Shown: positions 1 to 10,364 of the stretch, in pieces
Position numbering within the stretch: the stretch's first letter is position 1
How the letters are laid out: each line of letters starts with the position of its first letter
Source: Perilla frutescens
Taxonomy: Eukaryota > Streptophyta > Magnoliopsida > Lamiales > Lamiaceae
Length of the DNA: 64,000 bases
Direction: 5' to 3'
NCBI GenBank assembly: GCA_026008535.1
Contig: BRKX01000007.1
Span: 55,479,001 to 55,543,000, forward strand
The notes under the pieces: generated by a model
The model's input: only the letters and a program-made list of their open reading frames with translations
Told to the model about the DNA's origin: nothing
Database searches by the model: none
Made by a program: the position numbers and the translations under genes

Positions 1-833
1 TTCCATCAGTTCCAGCTTTGAACAAGACTTAAATCCTCCATATTTCTCCACCACATGGCCAGCTAGATAATTAAGAAGCTAAGACTTTTGGAGCCTAGAA
101 GAGTAGGAGAGTTTGGGATTTAATTCCCTCAATTACTACGTCTCTTAATTACTTGTCTCCAAACTCCCATACCATATATTTCCATATCTCAATTCCCTCT
201 CATCACCAATGACTCTTCATCATTCATTCACTATCATCTCACTTCAAAAGCCTCACCATCTCCAATTTTCATTTTCTCTACACACACTTCACCATTCTAT
301 CTTCCAGAGAGGGAGGAAAGAGCAAGACAAGAGGCAAGGTAGCTTAAGCTTGAGAAAGGAGGCACGAGAAGAAAGGTTTGATCCCAAGCCGTCCGCGGAA
401 GCTAGGCTTGTTCAAGGGCCTTCTTTTGGTATTTTCCTTTCTAGCTTAATTCATTTGTGGGAATATTGTCCCAAAACTCTTAAGACAACAAATATTGTAG
501 GAGTTTTATGTTATTCATATTTGATTTATGAGATGATGAACTTGTATGATATTTGTGTTGTTTTGAGCATGATGAGCTAATTCCTTTCATTAGGGGGTAG
601 ATAATCGACTTGGCTTCGATCCGTGCTTGTGATAGTTGTGTTCTTGTTGTTGGAATTGTTCTTGTTCATGTTGAGTGCTTGATCACCACTTAGCATTTCT
701 AGGCTCTAGATGAGACTGAGAGGAGATTCTAGAGCCCGACTTAGGTTCTTTCAACGTTAGGTGAATTGGGTTTCGTAAGCCTAATTATTAATCTTGTTCA
801 TATGATATAGCCGAAAGGGGATTAATGGATAGA
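1..833. other. Unclassified repeat, left half of a split locus
   Basis: No gene is supported here. The sequence is AT-rich with poly-pyrimidine stretches and one meaningless 123-codon ORF (209-580). It ends exactly at the 5-bp target duplication of the Athila-like element, and the same locus resumes at 8258. The style (long untranslated leader-like text, GATCCGTGCTTGTGATAG near 618) suggests an LTR or leader of an older Ty3/gypsy element, but no second LTR copy, PBS or PPT is visible, so the class stays open. Confidence 0.4.
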
Positions 834-2503
834 TGACAAGTCCAATTTATCTCGTGTTTCTAGAGTCTTTTTCTCATCTTTTGTCTCTGTTTTTGTTATT
901 TTAGAGTCGGAAAGAGCCAGAAATATGAGTAGGGGCGCAAAGAGAGCAAAATCACGCACTATGGGTATTTTGGAGCTGAAATACGATAAGGCAAGCTCGA
1001 TGAGATTTTCATAGCACCAATTTCCATGAAAGGTGCCAACTTGTAGAGTCTATCATATTTTAATGTTGCTGAGAAATGGCCATTTGCCCACAAGACTCAA
1101 GGAGATTCTAAACCTGACAGACTTGTTATGGACACAACGTGAGAAGTTCGGCAGAAGTCATTCAAGATATTCCAGATTTTGTTCAATAAGGAAAGAAGAT
1201 TATGTCAAAGAGGATATTACCAAATCTGGAGATGATATCTTAAAGCTTTTAGAAGACCAATCTTCTCTATAAGAAAAGTGTTCTCATGTGGGCGTGAGCT
1301 GCAGAGATAGAATCAGAATCTACTCTACAAGGAAACTTGACCTATCTCTACAAGGAAAGTTGATCTATCTATACAAGGAAAGTGCAGCTGCCAGAAAAGG
1401 AAAGAATGGGCATGCCGAGAGACAGTCCAGAATTAAGTCTTTTCATGGGCCGATTTGAGCTTCAAACTTACTTGTGGCCCAAGCATGCTAGGGATTCGAC
1501 TTATCTATATAAATACCACTAGAGAGGATCATTCACACACGTCACAAACACCATATACATTATTATTTTACTTTTTAATTGTATTTTTAATTTTCAGTTT
1601 ATGTTGTTAAGTTTGACGTTGGAGTCGAGACTCATTTCTTATTTATTTCAGTAAGTTTTTATTTAATTTCATGTCTTTAAATATTTTCTTTATGTTTATG
1701 TCTAGCATGCGTGGCTAGATCTTTTATTCCGGATTGAATGGAGATGATAACTTAACAAACATGTAAAAATCGTGAGGCAATTGGGCATAACACTGTGTGA
1801 ATTTGGTTTCCGTCGTGTATTGATTTCTTTGTTACACTAAAGCATGTTAAGCTGGTTAATGTGGCTGGCCACTCATTAATTAGAATTGGGCACGCTAAAT
1901 CTATACATGGTCAATGAATCGTAACTGTGTGTTGATCATAAAGGGACTGGGTACATCACGGGGTATTGTGGGCACACGAGAAATCAGTGTTTGCAATAGA
2001 TCTGGGTCTGTCTAGGGGATAAAGCTGCTTGTTGCTTACAATCAAATGAGAAATCGGGGTTAGGTAACAAGTTAGGGTTTAGGGGACGAGAAATCACCTC
2101 TAATCTAATCTGAATGGATGGATTGGGCACAAATGAAGAAATTCGGGTGCATATAACTTGATGATTTAATTCACATAAGAAATTGGTGTGCCCATGATCG
2201 AGAAAGTGTTTGTTAAGTTTGATTCAAAATTCTAATCCGCAATACTTTACTACTAATCATTTACTTTGTTTTTCTTTGTTTCTTTTTATTTCTATTTTTT
2301 ACAAGATTTACTTTAAAGTATTTACATACGAAGTACGGAGACCACAATAACTCAAACTCTTTTTAAGCTGGTGACATTGGAAGGTAGAATTCATAGCTCC
2401 TCGTTGTATCGACTCTTTACTCACATTGCTGGCTACGCTCACTATGGGCATAAGGATAAGTCTCTCTTGAGATTTATTCTGACCGCGAAACGACCGTGCG
2501 TCA
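834..2503 (+). repeat. 5' LTR of Athila-1
   Basis: 1670 bp, starting TGACAAG and ending GCGTCA. It is directly repeated at 6606-8252. A good TATA box (CTATATAAATA, about 1505-1515) lies mid-LTR, so U3 covers roughly the first 680 bp. GGGCAC/GGGCAT and complements occur at least eight times here. Confidence 0.9.
1505..1515 (+). promoter_or_regulatory. TATA box of the Athila-1 5' LTR
   Basis: CTATATAAATA sits in the expected mid-LTR position. The matching place in the 3' LTR (near 7255) reads CTGTGTAAATA, so only the 5' copy keeps a plausible core promoter. Confidence 0.6.
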
Positions 2504-2507
2504 GAAT

Positions 2508-2525
2508 TGGCACCGTTGCCGGGGA
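2508..2525 (+). other. Primer-binding site, tRNA-Asp type
   Basis: TGGCACCGTTGCCGGGGA lies four bases after the LTR end. It differs by one base from the usual Athila PBS (TGGCGCCGTTGCCGGGGA as I recall it), G to A, which fits methyl-cytosine decay on the other strand. Confidence 0.8.
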
Positions 2526-2559
2526 GCTGATTTAAGTACTTCTATTTTCCCAAATTTTT

Positions 2560-3330
2560 AGCCTGGCCAGTGGATGCACAACTCCTCTATAGAGTTCTAC
2601 GAGTATGATCCAGAGCCAGAAAGGACTTTGCGAAGGAGAAAGGTAGAAGCACGAAGGGCATGACAAGCCGAAAGACTTGCTCGTGAAACCATCCTGGAGG
2701 AAGAAGAACATTTTCAACCAGAGCACGAAGCAAGAGAAGAGCATCAAGTAAGAGAAACTATGGCTGGAGAGAGCCGAACACTAAGGCAGTTAGTCTTTCC
2801 CACTAACATGAATCTTTGTCCCATTGGCATTCTGCTCGCAACTATCACTGGAAGTTGGGAACTCAAGGCAAATTTTATCCAAACTTTGCCTAAGTTTCAT
2901 GGGATGACTGGAGAAGATCCTTAGAGACACATACAAGATTTTGAGATGGTGTGTCAAACCTAACCTACGGATGGGTGAAAAGATCAATATATACGACTGG
3001 TGTCATTTCTGTTTACTCTACAGGACGGGGCACGAGACTAGTTGTACACTCTGCCAAGTAGCAGCGTGACCACATGGGCACAGCTGCAACAAAAGTTTTT
3101 GGAGAAATATTTTCCCGCATCCAGAGTGCAAGAGATGAGAAGAAAAATTGGAAAAATGAATATGGGCACAAACGAGAGCTTCTACGACTATTGGAGTCAC
3201 TTTCAGATCATGCTGACAAAGTGCCCACAACATCAGATCCCAGATCACGATCTGATTCAATACTTCGTATCAGGCTTGAGGGCACATGACAGGATCATTA
3301 TCAATGCCTCTTGTGGAGGATCAAGAAACT
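2560..3330 (+). pseudogene. gag of Athila-1 (broken)
   Basis: Gag forms the particle shell around element RNA. Read in one frame, an acidic/basic N-terminus is followed by the retrotransposon gag core (around 3042-3332), with motifs TTWAQLQQKFLEKYFP, MNMGTNESFYDYW, FVSGLRAHDR and SCGG typical of Athila gag. At least four in-frame stops lie before 3042 (for example after the GEDP motif near 2920). The zinc-knuckle segment that follows SCGG in the related element at 41715-46837 is missing; the reading frame jumps near 3330 to the later gag region. The product is therefore doubly broken. Confidence 0.75.
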
Positions 3331-4183
3331 GAAAAATTCAAGCACACAACTTACCCAAGCCATGAAGCAACTTGAAGAGAAAACTGGGCAATTACCATCT
3401 CAAATGGTAAAACCCCGAGAGCAAGTGAATGTTGTGACCTTGAGAAGTGGAAAAGAGCTACCAGAAGTTGTTGCAGAACCAGAAGCTGAGAAGACAGAAA
3501 ACACCGAGGGCACAGAAGAAGAGGAGCAGAAAGAGAAAGAAAAGGTTGCAGAGCCCAAGATGAAAAAAACAAAGGCTGTCGGAAAACCACCTTTTCCAGA
3601 ACGTTTTGCCCACAACAGAAAGGAGGAAGAAATGAAAGACCTTCTCAAGATTTTTTCAAAAGTGGAAATCAATATTCCACTCTTGGATGTAGTTTGGCAA
3701 GTACCTCGATATGCTCGATTCTTTAAAGAGCTCTGCACTAAAAAGGTACGATTTGAAGATGACGCCAAACTATTTGTGAGAGAGAATGTTTCGGCAGTTT
3801 TACAAAAGAAAATACCCAAGAAGTGTGATGATCCTGGTATGTTTATCATATCATACATCATTGGCAATAGAAGGATTGAGAAGGCCATGTTAGATCTCGG
3901 AGTATCCATAAATGTCATGCCCATGACGATTTATGAGGAACTAAAACTGGGACCACTTAAACAAATAAGGGTGATCATTCAGCTCGTGGACAGATCTAAT
4001 GTCTACCCAGAAGGCCTGATAGAAGATGTCCTAGTCAAGGTGGGGGAACTGATTTTCCCAGCTGATTTTTACGTGCTCGATATAGGCACAACAACACCCA
4101 TCTCATTTGTGTTACTACTCAAAAGACCATTCATGAAGACTGCTCGCACCAAGATTGATGTTGATGAGGGCACACTGATGTGA
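3311..4183 (+). pseudogene. gag C-terminus and aspartic protease of Athila-1
   Basis: An open stretch of 290 codons. It starts in a coiled, Gln/Glu-rich gag tail, passes a Glu/Lys-rich low-complexity linker (about residues 60-95), then enters the conserved Athila pre-protease and protease region (about 100-290). The active-site motif reads DLGVSINVMPM where the family, and the copy at 42963-43643, has DLGASIN; the Ala to Val change next to the catalytic Asp is probably harmful. The frame closes with TGA at about 4181 where the sister copy continues (GTLTCEFDGQ), consistent with TGT/TGC to TGA. Cleavage of the gag-pol polyprotein would have been its role. Confidence 0.75.
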
Positions 4184-4389
4184 GAATTTGATGGGCAGAT
4201 CGTCGTATTCAATATTTTAAAGCAATGAAATACCCTGAAGACCCAAAGTCAGTCAACTTTGTGAGCCAATGTCATGCCCAAGCCACGATTTCCAGAATGA
4301 ACAATTAAGAACCACTATAATAGGCATTACAGGCTGGCCTAACTGATTGTGATGCCATTGATGAAGATGACGATATCATAGAAGCTATC
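4184..4389 (+). pseudogene. Protease-RT linker of Athila-1 with stops
   Basis: Continuation of the polyprotein between protease and the pre-RT segment. It matches the region of the sister element read at about 42945-43080 (FDGQIVVFNI, NHCYAQSQA) but carries a frame change and stops. No separate gene is present. Confidence 0.5.
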
Positions 4390-4848
4390 ATGATACTATA
4401 TTCCCTGGAGGAAATGCCATGTGGAGTGGTAGATTACAAGTTTCCCACCACGAGTCAGACTGAAAAAATGATACCCTCTGTGCAGAGGGCACCACAGCTG
4501 GAACTGAAAGATCTTCCTGGACACTTAAAGTATGCCTATCTTGGGAATAATGAAACATTACCGGTTATCGTAAGTAAAAGTTTGAACTTAATGGAGGAAA
4601 ATCAGTTGATGAGATTGTTGCGTCTGTATAAGAAAAGAATGAAAAGAACCTATGACAAACTCATCCGCCATAAGCCATTTGAGCGTGGGAAAATGGTAAA
4701 GTTGTTTAATTCCAGACTGAAGCTGCTAGGAGACAATCTCAAGTCCAAATGGACTAGTCCTTTTTTGGTCCACACCTCATGCCTAAATGGAGCCGTGGAG
4801 TTAATAGACATGAACACTAGAGGAAGGTTCAAGGTCAATGGACAATGA
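4390..4848 (+). pseudogene. Pre-RT segment fused to integrase C-terminus (deletion junction)
   Basis: A 152-codon open frame made of two parts that are far apart in an intact element. Residues 1-80 (SLEEMPCGVVDY, LPGHLKYAYLG, MEENQLMRLLRLYKK) match the pre-RT segment seen at 42600-42900 on the other strand. Residues 82-152 (AYDKL-like TYDKLIRHKPFERGKMV, SKWTSPFLV, NTRGRFKVNGQ) match the integrase C-terminal part of Athila pol. Everything between, meaning RT, RNase H and the integrase core, is deleted at about 4632-4640, in frame. It has no catalytic domain. Confidence 0.75.
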
Positions 4849-6605
4849 CTGAAGCATTACTATGGGCATAAGGATTCTGTTTTAGAATCTGTTAGGCTCA
4901 TCGAGCCCATCTACATGTGCAGAAAGAAGTAAGTATCGTGCCCGTGACAATAACTAAGGCGCTGACTGGGAGGCAACCCAGGTTTTTTTTTTAATTTCTT
5001 ACAATTTATTTTAATTCTATTATTTCCTTTAAAGTTTTTTTTTCTAGTGGATAGGATGAATTTTACTGTTTCCTCTAGTTGTGTTTTTACAGTATAGGGC
5101 ACGGGAAAAAATGGCTACCATTCTGGAATGCATTAGCAAATGCCCTCCACACCAATTCAAGCAAGCCTGATTTACCGAACATCCTGCCCTCTCTGATCTG
5201 GTTCTCTCTTTCCATTAGTTTAGTTCTTTTATCTTTGTAGAGTCGCCCTTGTTCACCCACTTTGCCTACAGCAAAGTATGTGGGTGGTGAGGGCATTTTG
5301 AAGTCTGTTTGCTTTTGTTTTATTTGTTTCAGTGACCATCTTATTCACCCACTTTGCCTAAGGCAAAGTGTGTGGGTAGGATGGCCACTTAGTTTTTATT
5401 GAGTTTTGTTTTCTATGTTTGTGACATAACCTTTTCATACCCACTTTGCCTAAGACAAAGTGTGTGGGTGAGGGTTATTTCACTTTCTTTTGTTGGTTTG
5501 AGTTGAGTATAGCATGTGTAGATATTTGAACTTGAAAGCATGGAGTCTAGGGTCCTGTGACCATTAGGCAGCCTGTTTTTTGCATATTCATGTCAGCATG
5601 CCCGTAACACTGTTTAAATGATAAATGAACTAAGTACCCTGTGAGGAATTGAGCATATCTTCATGATGTCTGCAATAATTCTTTCTTGTGTGATTTTTGC
5701 ATCTTTGAATTTAGGAGAACCAGAATTTGCTTCTGCTCTATTCCAAGATCACAATGAATTTGGGGGTACATAAAAAATGCTTAGGCAATTTTCTTTCTAA
5801 GCCACAAGACCAAATAAAACCACCCTTTAAATTATCTCTGCAGCCTCTTTTGAGCCAAAATTTGTAATGCCCTGGTGATGTTTCTTTCACAAAACCTAAA
5901 AAAAAGAGACCATGGGCACAAGGAGAGGATAATATGGTGTGTTACAAGGCATGAAGTGCCCAAGAAGAAAGAAAAAAATAAAGAAAAAGAAAAAAAAGAA
6001 GGGGTCAAAATAAAATTAAAAAAAATGATAAAGAAACCCCAAGAAAATAAAGTACAGAGTGTCCACAAAATAAAAAAACTAGGACATGTGCTTCATAAAA
6101 TGGGCACGGTGGCAAAGGCCAGTAAGAGTCAAAATAAATCCTCCCAAAGGAAAACCTGACTAAATTGAGCCCAGATCCAAATATTTACTACCTATGACCC
6201 GAAGCCCCATTTCAACATTCTAAGTCCTTAACATATGTCTGTTCTCAATTCTAAAAAGTGGTGGAGGAAAAAGAGCAGTTGCAAGCCTTTAGTGACACTC
6301 AATTCAAATATGTTTTCCTTGAGCGTATACATTGAGCCCAAAATACTTTGAGTGAGGAAAATATGAGTGAATCCATCACTTAGTTCATTTTGATTCGCAG
6401 TGGGCACAATGATATGTTAGGCAATTTACATGTTGTGTTATGAGATCAGTAACTTAGCCTCTATGCCCGAAAGAGAATGTCTATGCATGCTTTGTGTCGA
6501 GTATTTGTATGTCTGTCTTTTCCGCCTTTCTTTTATTTTCTTTCATTTCTTTTAGGCACGTTGTACCCCATGCTTGAGGACAAGCATATCTCAAGTGGGT
6601 GGGTC
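4849..6605 (+). other. Long 3' non-coding region and PPT of Athila-1
   Basis: About 1.75 kb between the integrase remnant and the 3' LTR. Athila-type elements often carry an env-like ORF here; I see none. The stretch holds three long hairpins (separate entry), a Lys-rich low-complexity frame (5875-6159) that I do not accept as a gene, and a purine-rich tract TCAAGTGGGTGGGTC at 6591-6605 that is the likely polypurine tract. Confidence 0.55.
5252..5472 (+). repeat. Three copies of a near-palindromic hairpin
   Basis: CACCCACTTTGCC...GGCAAAGTGTGTGGGT appears at about 5252-5290, 5345-5378 and 5437-5472. Each copy has a 12-bp arm, a 4-5 base loop (CTACA, TAA or similar) and a two-base bulge on the right arm. 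The copies are spaced about 92-95 bp apart and are near-identical in the arms while the DNA between them is unrelated. Confidence 0.8.
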
Positions 6606-8252
6606 TGACAAGTCCAATTTCTCTCATTTTTCTAGAGTCTTTTTATCGTTCTTTTGTCCTTATTTTTGTTATTTTAGAGTCGAAAAGAGCCAGAAATATG
6701 AGTAGGGGCGCAAAGAGAGAAAAATCACGCACTGTGGGCATTTTGGAGCTGAAATACGATGAGGGAAGCCGATGAGATTTTCATAGCACCAATCTCCATG
6801 AAAGGTGCCAGCTTGTAGAGTCCATCGCATTTCCATATTGCTGAGAAATGACCATTTGCCCACGAGACACAAGGAGATTCTAAACCTGGTAGACTTGTTG
6901 TGGGCACAATGTCAGAAGTTCGACAAAAGTCATCCAATATATTCCAGATTTTGTTCAATAAGGAAAGAAGATCATGTCAAAGAGGATATTACCAAATCTG
7001 TAAATGATATCTTAAAGCTTCTAGAAGACCAATCTTCTCCATAAGAAAAGCGTCCTCCTGTGGGCGTAAGCTGAACAGATAGAATCAGAATCTACTCTAC
7101 AAGGAATGTTGATCTGTCTGTATAACGAAAGTGCAGCTACCAGAAAAGGAAATAATGGGCACGCCGATAGACAGTCCAGAATTAAGTCTTTTCATGGGCC
7201 GATTTGAGCTTCAAACTTACTTGTGGCCTAAGAATGCTAGGGATTCGACTTACCTGTGTAAATACCACTAGACAGGATCATTCACACATGCCATAAACGC
7301 CATATACATTATTATTTTACTTTTTTACTTGTATTTCTAATTTCCAGTTTATATTGTTAAGTTCGACGTTGGATTCGAGACTCGTTTCTTATTTATTTTA
7401 GTAAGTTTTTATTTAATTTCATGTCTGTAAATATTGTCTTTATGTTTATGTCTAGCATGCATGGCTAGATCTTTTATTCCGGATTGAATGGAGATGATAA
7501 CTTAACAAACATGTAAAAATCGTGAGGCAGTTTGGGCATAACACTGTGTGAATTTGGTTTCCATCGTATATTAATTTCTTTATTGCACTAAAGCATGTTA
7601 AGCTGGTTAATGTGGCTGGCCACTCGTTAATTAGAATTGGGCATGCTAAATCTATGTGTGGTCAATGAATCGTAACTGTGTATTGATCATAAAGGGACTG
7701 GGTACATCACGGGGTATTGTGGGCACATGAGTAATCAGTGTTTGCAATAGATCTAGGTCTTTCTAGGGCATAAAGTTGCTTGTTGCTTACAATCAAATGA
7801 GAAATCAGGGTTGGGTAACAAGTTAGGGTTTAGGGGATGACAAACGACCTCTAATCTAATCTGAATGGATGGATTGGGCATAAATGAAGAAATTCGGGTG
7901 CCTATAACTGGATGATTTAATTCACATAAGAAATCGGTGTGCCCATGATTGGGAAAGTATTTGTTAAGTTTGATTCGAAATTCTAATCCGGATAACTTTA
8001 CTACTAATCATTTTCTTTGTTTTTCTTTGTTTCTTTTTATTTCTATTTTTTGCAAGATTTACTTTAAAGTATTCATACGAAATACGGAGACCACAACAAC
8101 TCAAACTCTTTTTAAGCTGGTGACATTGGAAGGTATAATTCACAGCTCCTCATGGGATCGACCCTTTACTCACATTGCTGGCTACGCTCGTTGTGGGCAT
8201 AAGGATTAGTCTCTCTTGAGATTTATTCTGACCGCGAAATGACCGTGCGTTA
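6606..8252 (+). repeat. 3' LTR of Athila-1
   Basis: 1647 bp, direct copy of 834-2503 with scattered substitutions and a small deletion near 7100. It ends GCGTTA, against GCGTCA in the 5' copy, followed by the TSD ATAGA. Confidence 0.9.
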
Positions 8253-8257
8253 ATAGA

Positions 8258-8655
8258 CGGTCATAGTAATTGAAGTTAAACCACTTGAAGGGGTCTATTG
8301 TATGCCCAAGATTAATTTAACCAACTTGAAGCAAGCTAGGAGAGAAACCAACAAGAGAATCTACGCCCTAATGCTGTTCTCATAATCTTTTCCCCTTGTC
8401 GTTGATTTTGTTATTAATTGTGTTGATTAGTTACCTTTATTTGGTTAATTTCCTTAGTCTAGCAAAAACTTCTGAACCATGATTAGAATGTTTAGGTTGT
8501 ATTTTAAATTCTTGTACAAATTTGCATGAGTAGCATAAAAACATAGTCTCCTCTAAGCTTTCCTCGAGAGACACGACCCGAGTTAGCTTACCGGCCTACA
8601 ATCGACCCCATCCTCTTGCGGGTCCAGATCAAAGTAGTTGGCGTAGGACAAATCG
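8258..8655. other. Right half of the repeat split by Athila-1
   Basis: Continues 1-833 after removal of Athila-1 and one TSD copy. It contains CGAGAGACACGACCCGAGT (about 8572) and GCGGGTCCAGATC, the kind of text found near the end of gypsy LTRs, but I could not pair it with another copy. The boundary with the chromovirus LTR lies near 8655 and is a truncation. Confidence 0.35.
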
Positions 8656-8826
8656 AAAACAAACAATGATCAAAGCGGACCTCTTAAAGCTTCATGTTAT
8701 TGTCCGTCTTCGAGCTCCAATTGCACCACTCCTTTCTTAGGAGAAAACCGATAGAGGGAGATTGAGAGCTTGTGTGTATATGTGTGAGAGAGCTTACTCT
8801 TTTTTGTTTCCAAGGAGTTGGAGAGA

Positions 8827-8882
<56 letters not shown>

Positions 8883-8949
8883 CGAGTGTATGTATATTTC
8901 TTTTGAGAGAGAGATAGAGAGAGCTTTCTAGAGTATTTGAGAAAGAAAG

Positions 8950-8986
<37 letters not shown>

Positions 8987-9374
8987 GTACATATCTATTA
9001 TTTCAATTTGATAAAATATCTATGAAATTAATATTTTAATTATCTACCCACTCATTCCATTCCCCTATTTTTTTTATTTACTAAATGTAGTGAAATATCT
9101 ACAATATCTACTACTATTATTTTTATCTAATTCAAGCTCTTGATTCCCTAATACTTAATTTATTAAATTCCATTCACATAGGCCCGATGCTCATTTAATT
9201 AAAAATCTCAGATTCTATATTTTATAGTTTATAATATTACTTTATGTCAGGGCACATCGTAGCTCAAGTGTCGGACAACCTGTAAACATTTAAATCAAAA
9301 GCAACAAATATCACAAAAAAATAATTTAATTTGCAAAATAATAATTTAAATTTAAAAAGATTCGGGGTATTACA
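8656..9374 (-). repeat. 3' LTR of the chromovirus, truncated
   Basis: About 715 bp matching 25877-26528 (same GATCAAAGCG...CTCTTAAAGCTTCA start, same GA and TA microsatellites, same GGGCRCATCGTAGCTCAAGTG). It ends GGGGTATTACA at 9374, next to the PPT. The U5 side is missing left of 8656. Confidence 0.8.
8831..8984. repeat. (GA)n and (TA)n microsatellites in the chromovirus LTR
   Basis: A run of about 22 GA dinucleotides (8831-8876) and about 14 TA dinucleotides (8957-8984). The partner LTR has equivalent shorter tracts at about 26109-26144 and 26167-26182, so the tracts predate insertion and have changed length since. Confidence 0.85.
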
Positions 9375-9389
9375 TCATACCCCTTTAAA
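9375..9389 (-). other. Polypurine tract of the chromovirus
   Basis: On the plus strand TCATACCCCTTTAAA directly follows the LTR end; its complement TTTAAAGGGGTATGA is the PPT used to prime plus-strand DNA. Confidence 0.65.
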
Positions 9390-9406
9390 TAATTTTGTCC
9401 TCAAAA

Positions 9407-10364
9407 TTAACCTGCTAAATCTTTCCCGTGAGGGTATCGAGGTATAAGTTCATCTTCTCTTTCCCACGTGGCTTCCTTGGGTCCATGCCTACTCCATTCA
9501 ACTCTTAGGGTATGCACTTTTCTATCTAAGATATCAATTGGAGTCTCCTCATAGGTTAGGTCTTGAGAAGTATGGACGTTTTTATGTGAAATGACATGGC
9601 TCCGATCCGAAACATATCTTCTAAGCAATGACATGTGGAACACATCGTGAACGCCCGCTAAGTCTGGGGGTAGGGTTAGGCGATAGGCAACGTCTCCAAT
9701 CTTTTCAAGTATATCGAACGACCCCACAAAGTGAGGTTGAGTGTTTCCCTTTCTACCAAGTCTGATTACTCCTTTCATTGGCGCTATCTTCAAGAACACT
9801 CTGTCTGCAACATCGAAATGCATGTCTTTTCACTTCGAATCAGCATATGACTTTTGATGATCTTAGGCTGTTTTAATTCTTTTCCGAATCTTTGCGATCA
9901 CTTCAACAGTCTTCTCTACGGTTTCGGTTCCCGAAATTCGTCCCTTGCAATGGATTGGTGATTTACATTTTCTTCCATATAGTGCTTCATAGGGCGCCAT
10001 TCCTATTGTTGCTTGTTAGCTTTTGTTGTAGGCGAACTCAACCAGTGCTAGATGATTCTCTCAGCCTCCCCCTAAGCCTAGCACGCAGGCACGTAGCATG
10101 TCTTCCAAGATTTGGATCGTTCTTTCTAACTGCCTGTCAGACTTCGGATGATAAGCTATGCTAAATTGTAACTTGGTGCCTAAGGCTGATTAAAGACTTC
10201 TCCAAAATTTGGAGGTAAATTTGGTATCATGATCAGAGACAATCGATACTGGAATTCCACATAGTCTTACAATTTCATTGATATAAAGTTGAGCCAAATG
10301 ATCCATGCTAAACACCACCTTCACAGGAAGAAAGTGAGTGAACTTTGTCAACCTATCAACAATA
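9407..10364 (-). pseudogene. Integrase C-terminus with chromodomain (Tekay pol)
   Basis: The last 138 codons (9823 down to 9407) read HFDVADRVFLKIAPMKGV, FDILEKIGDVAYRL and VHDVFHMSLLRRYV, the GPY/F-type integrase C-terminus, and end with a chromodomain (about residues 92-130, ILDRK, EATWERED). Chromodomains steer integration toward marked chromatin. Upstream, 9824-10364 holds the middle of the integrase (TETVEKTVEVIAKIRKRIKTA and VDRLTKFTHFLPVK, IVSDHDTKFTSKFW) with stops. At 10364 the frame breaks at GIWVI/VDRLTK because of the nested element; it resumes at 14427. The chromodomain appears to lack about nine residues after TLR compared with family members as I know them. Confidence 0.8.

Larger units (their letters stand above)
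834..8252 (+). mobile_element. Athila-like Ty3/gypsy element, internally deleted (Athila-1)
   Basis: A complete LTR-to-LTR insertion of 7.4 kb. LTRs are 834-2503 and 6606-8252, both beginning TGACAAGTCC. The 5-bp target duplication ATAGA is perfect (829-833 and 8253-8257). The PBS matches the tRNA-Asp type used by Athila elements. The internal region keeps gag, an aspartic protease of Athila style (DLGVSIN) and the integrase C-terminus, but the RT, RNase H and most of the integrase are gone at a junction near 4632. A long non-coding 3' region follows. The LTRs differ at several percent by eye, so it is older than the gag-only element at 10365. It cannot mobilise itself; it would need help in trans. 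Confidence 0.88.

Noticed and set aside
209..580. 123-codon plus-strand ORF
   Set aside because: No domain, low-complexity His/Ser-rich start, and it lies in repeat DNA. Nothing supports expression.
5252..5472. CRISPR array
   Set aside because: Three near-palindromic copies in a plant retrotransposon with unrelated, longer spacing; no Cas genes.
5875..6159. Lys-rich 94-codon ORF in the Athila-1 3' region
   Set aside because: A purine-rich tract reads as Lys/Glu in any frame; the opposite strand is equally open. No env-like features.
8684..8992. ORF over (GA)n/(TA)n, and its counterpart 25915-26184
   Set aside because: Translation of microsatellites (Ser-Leu or Arg-Glu repeats), not a protein.
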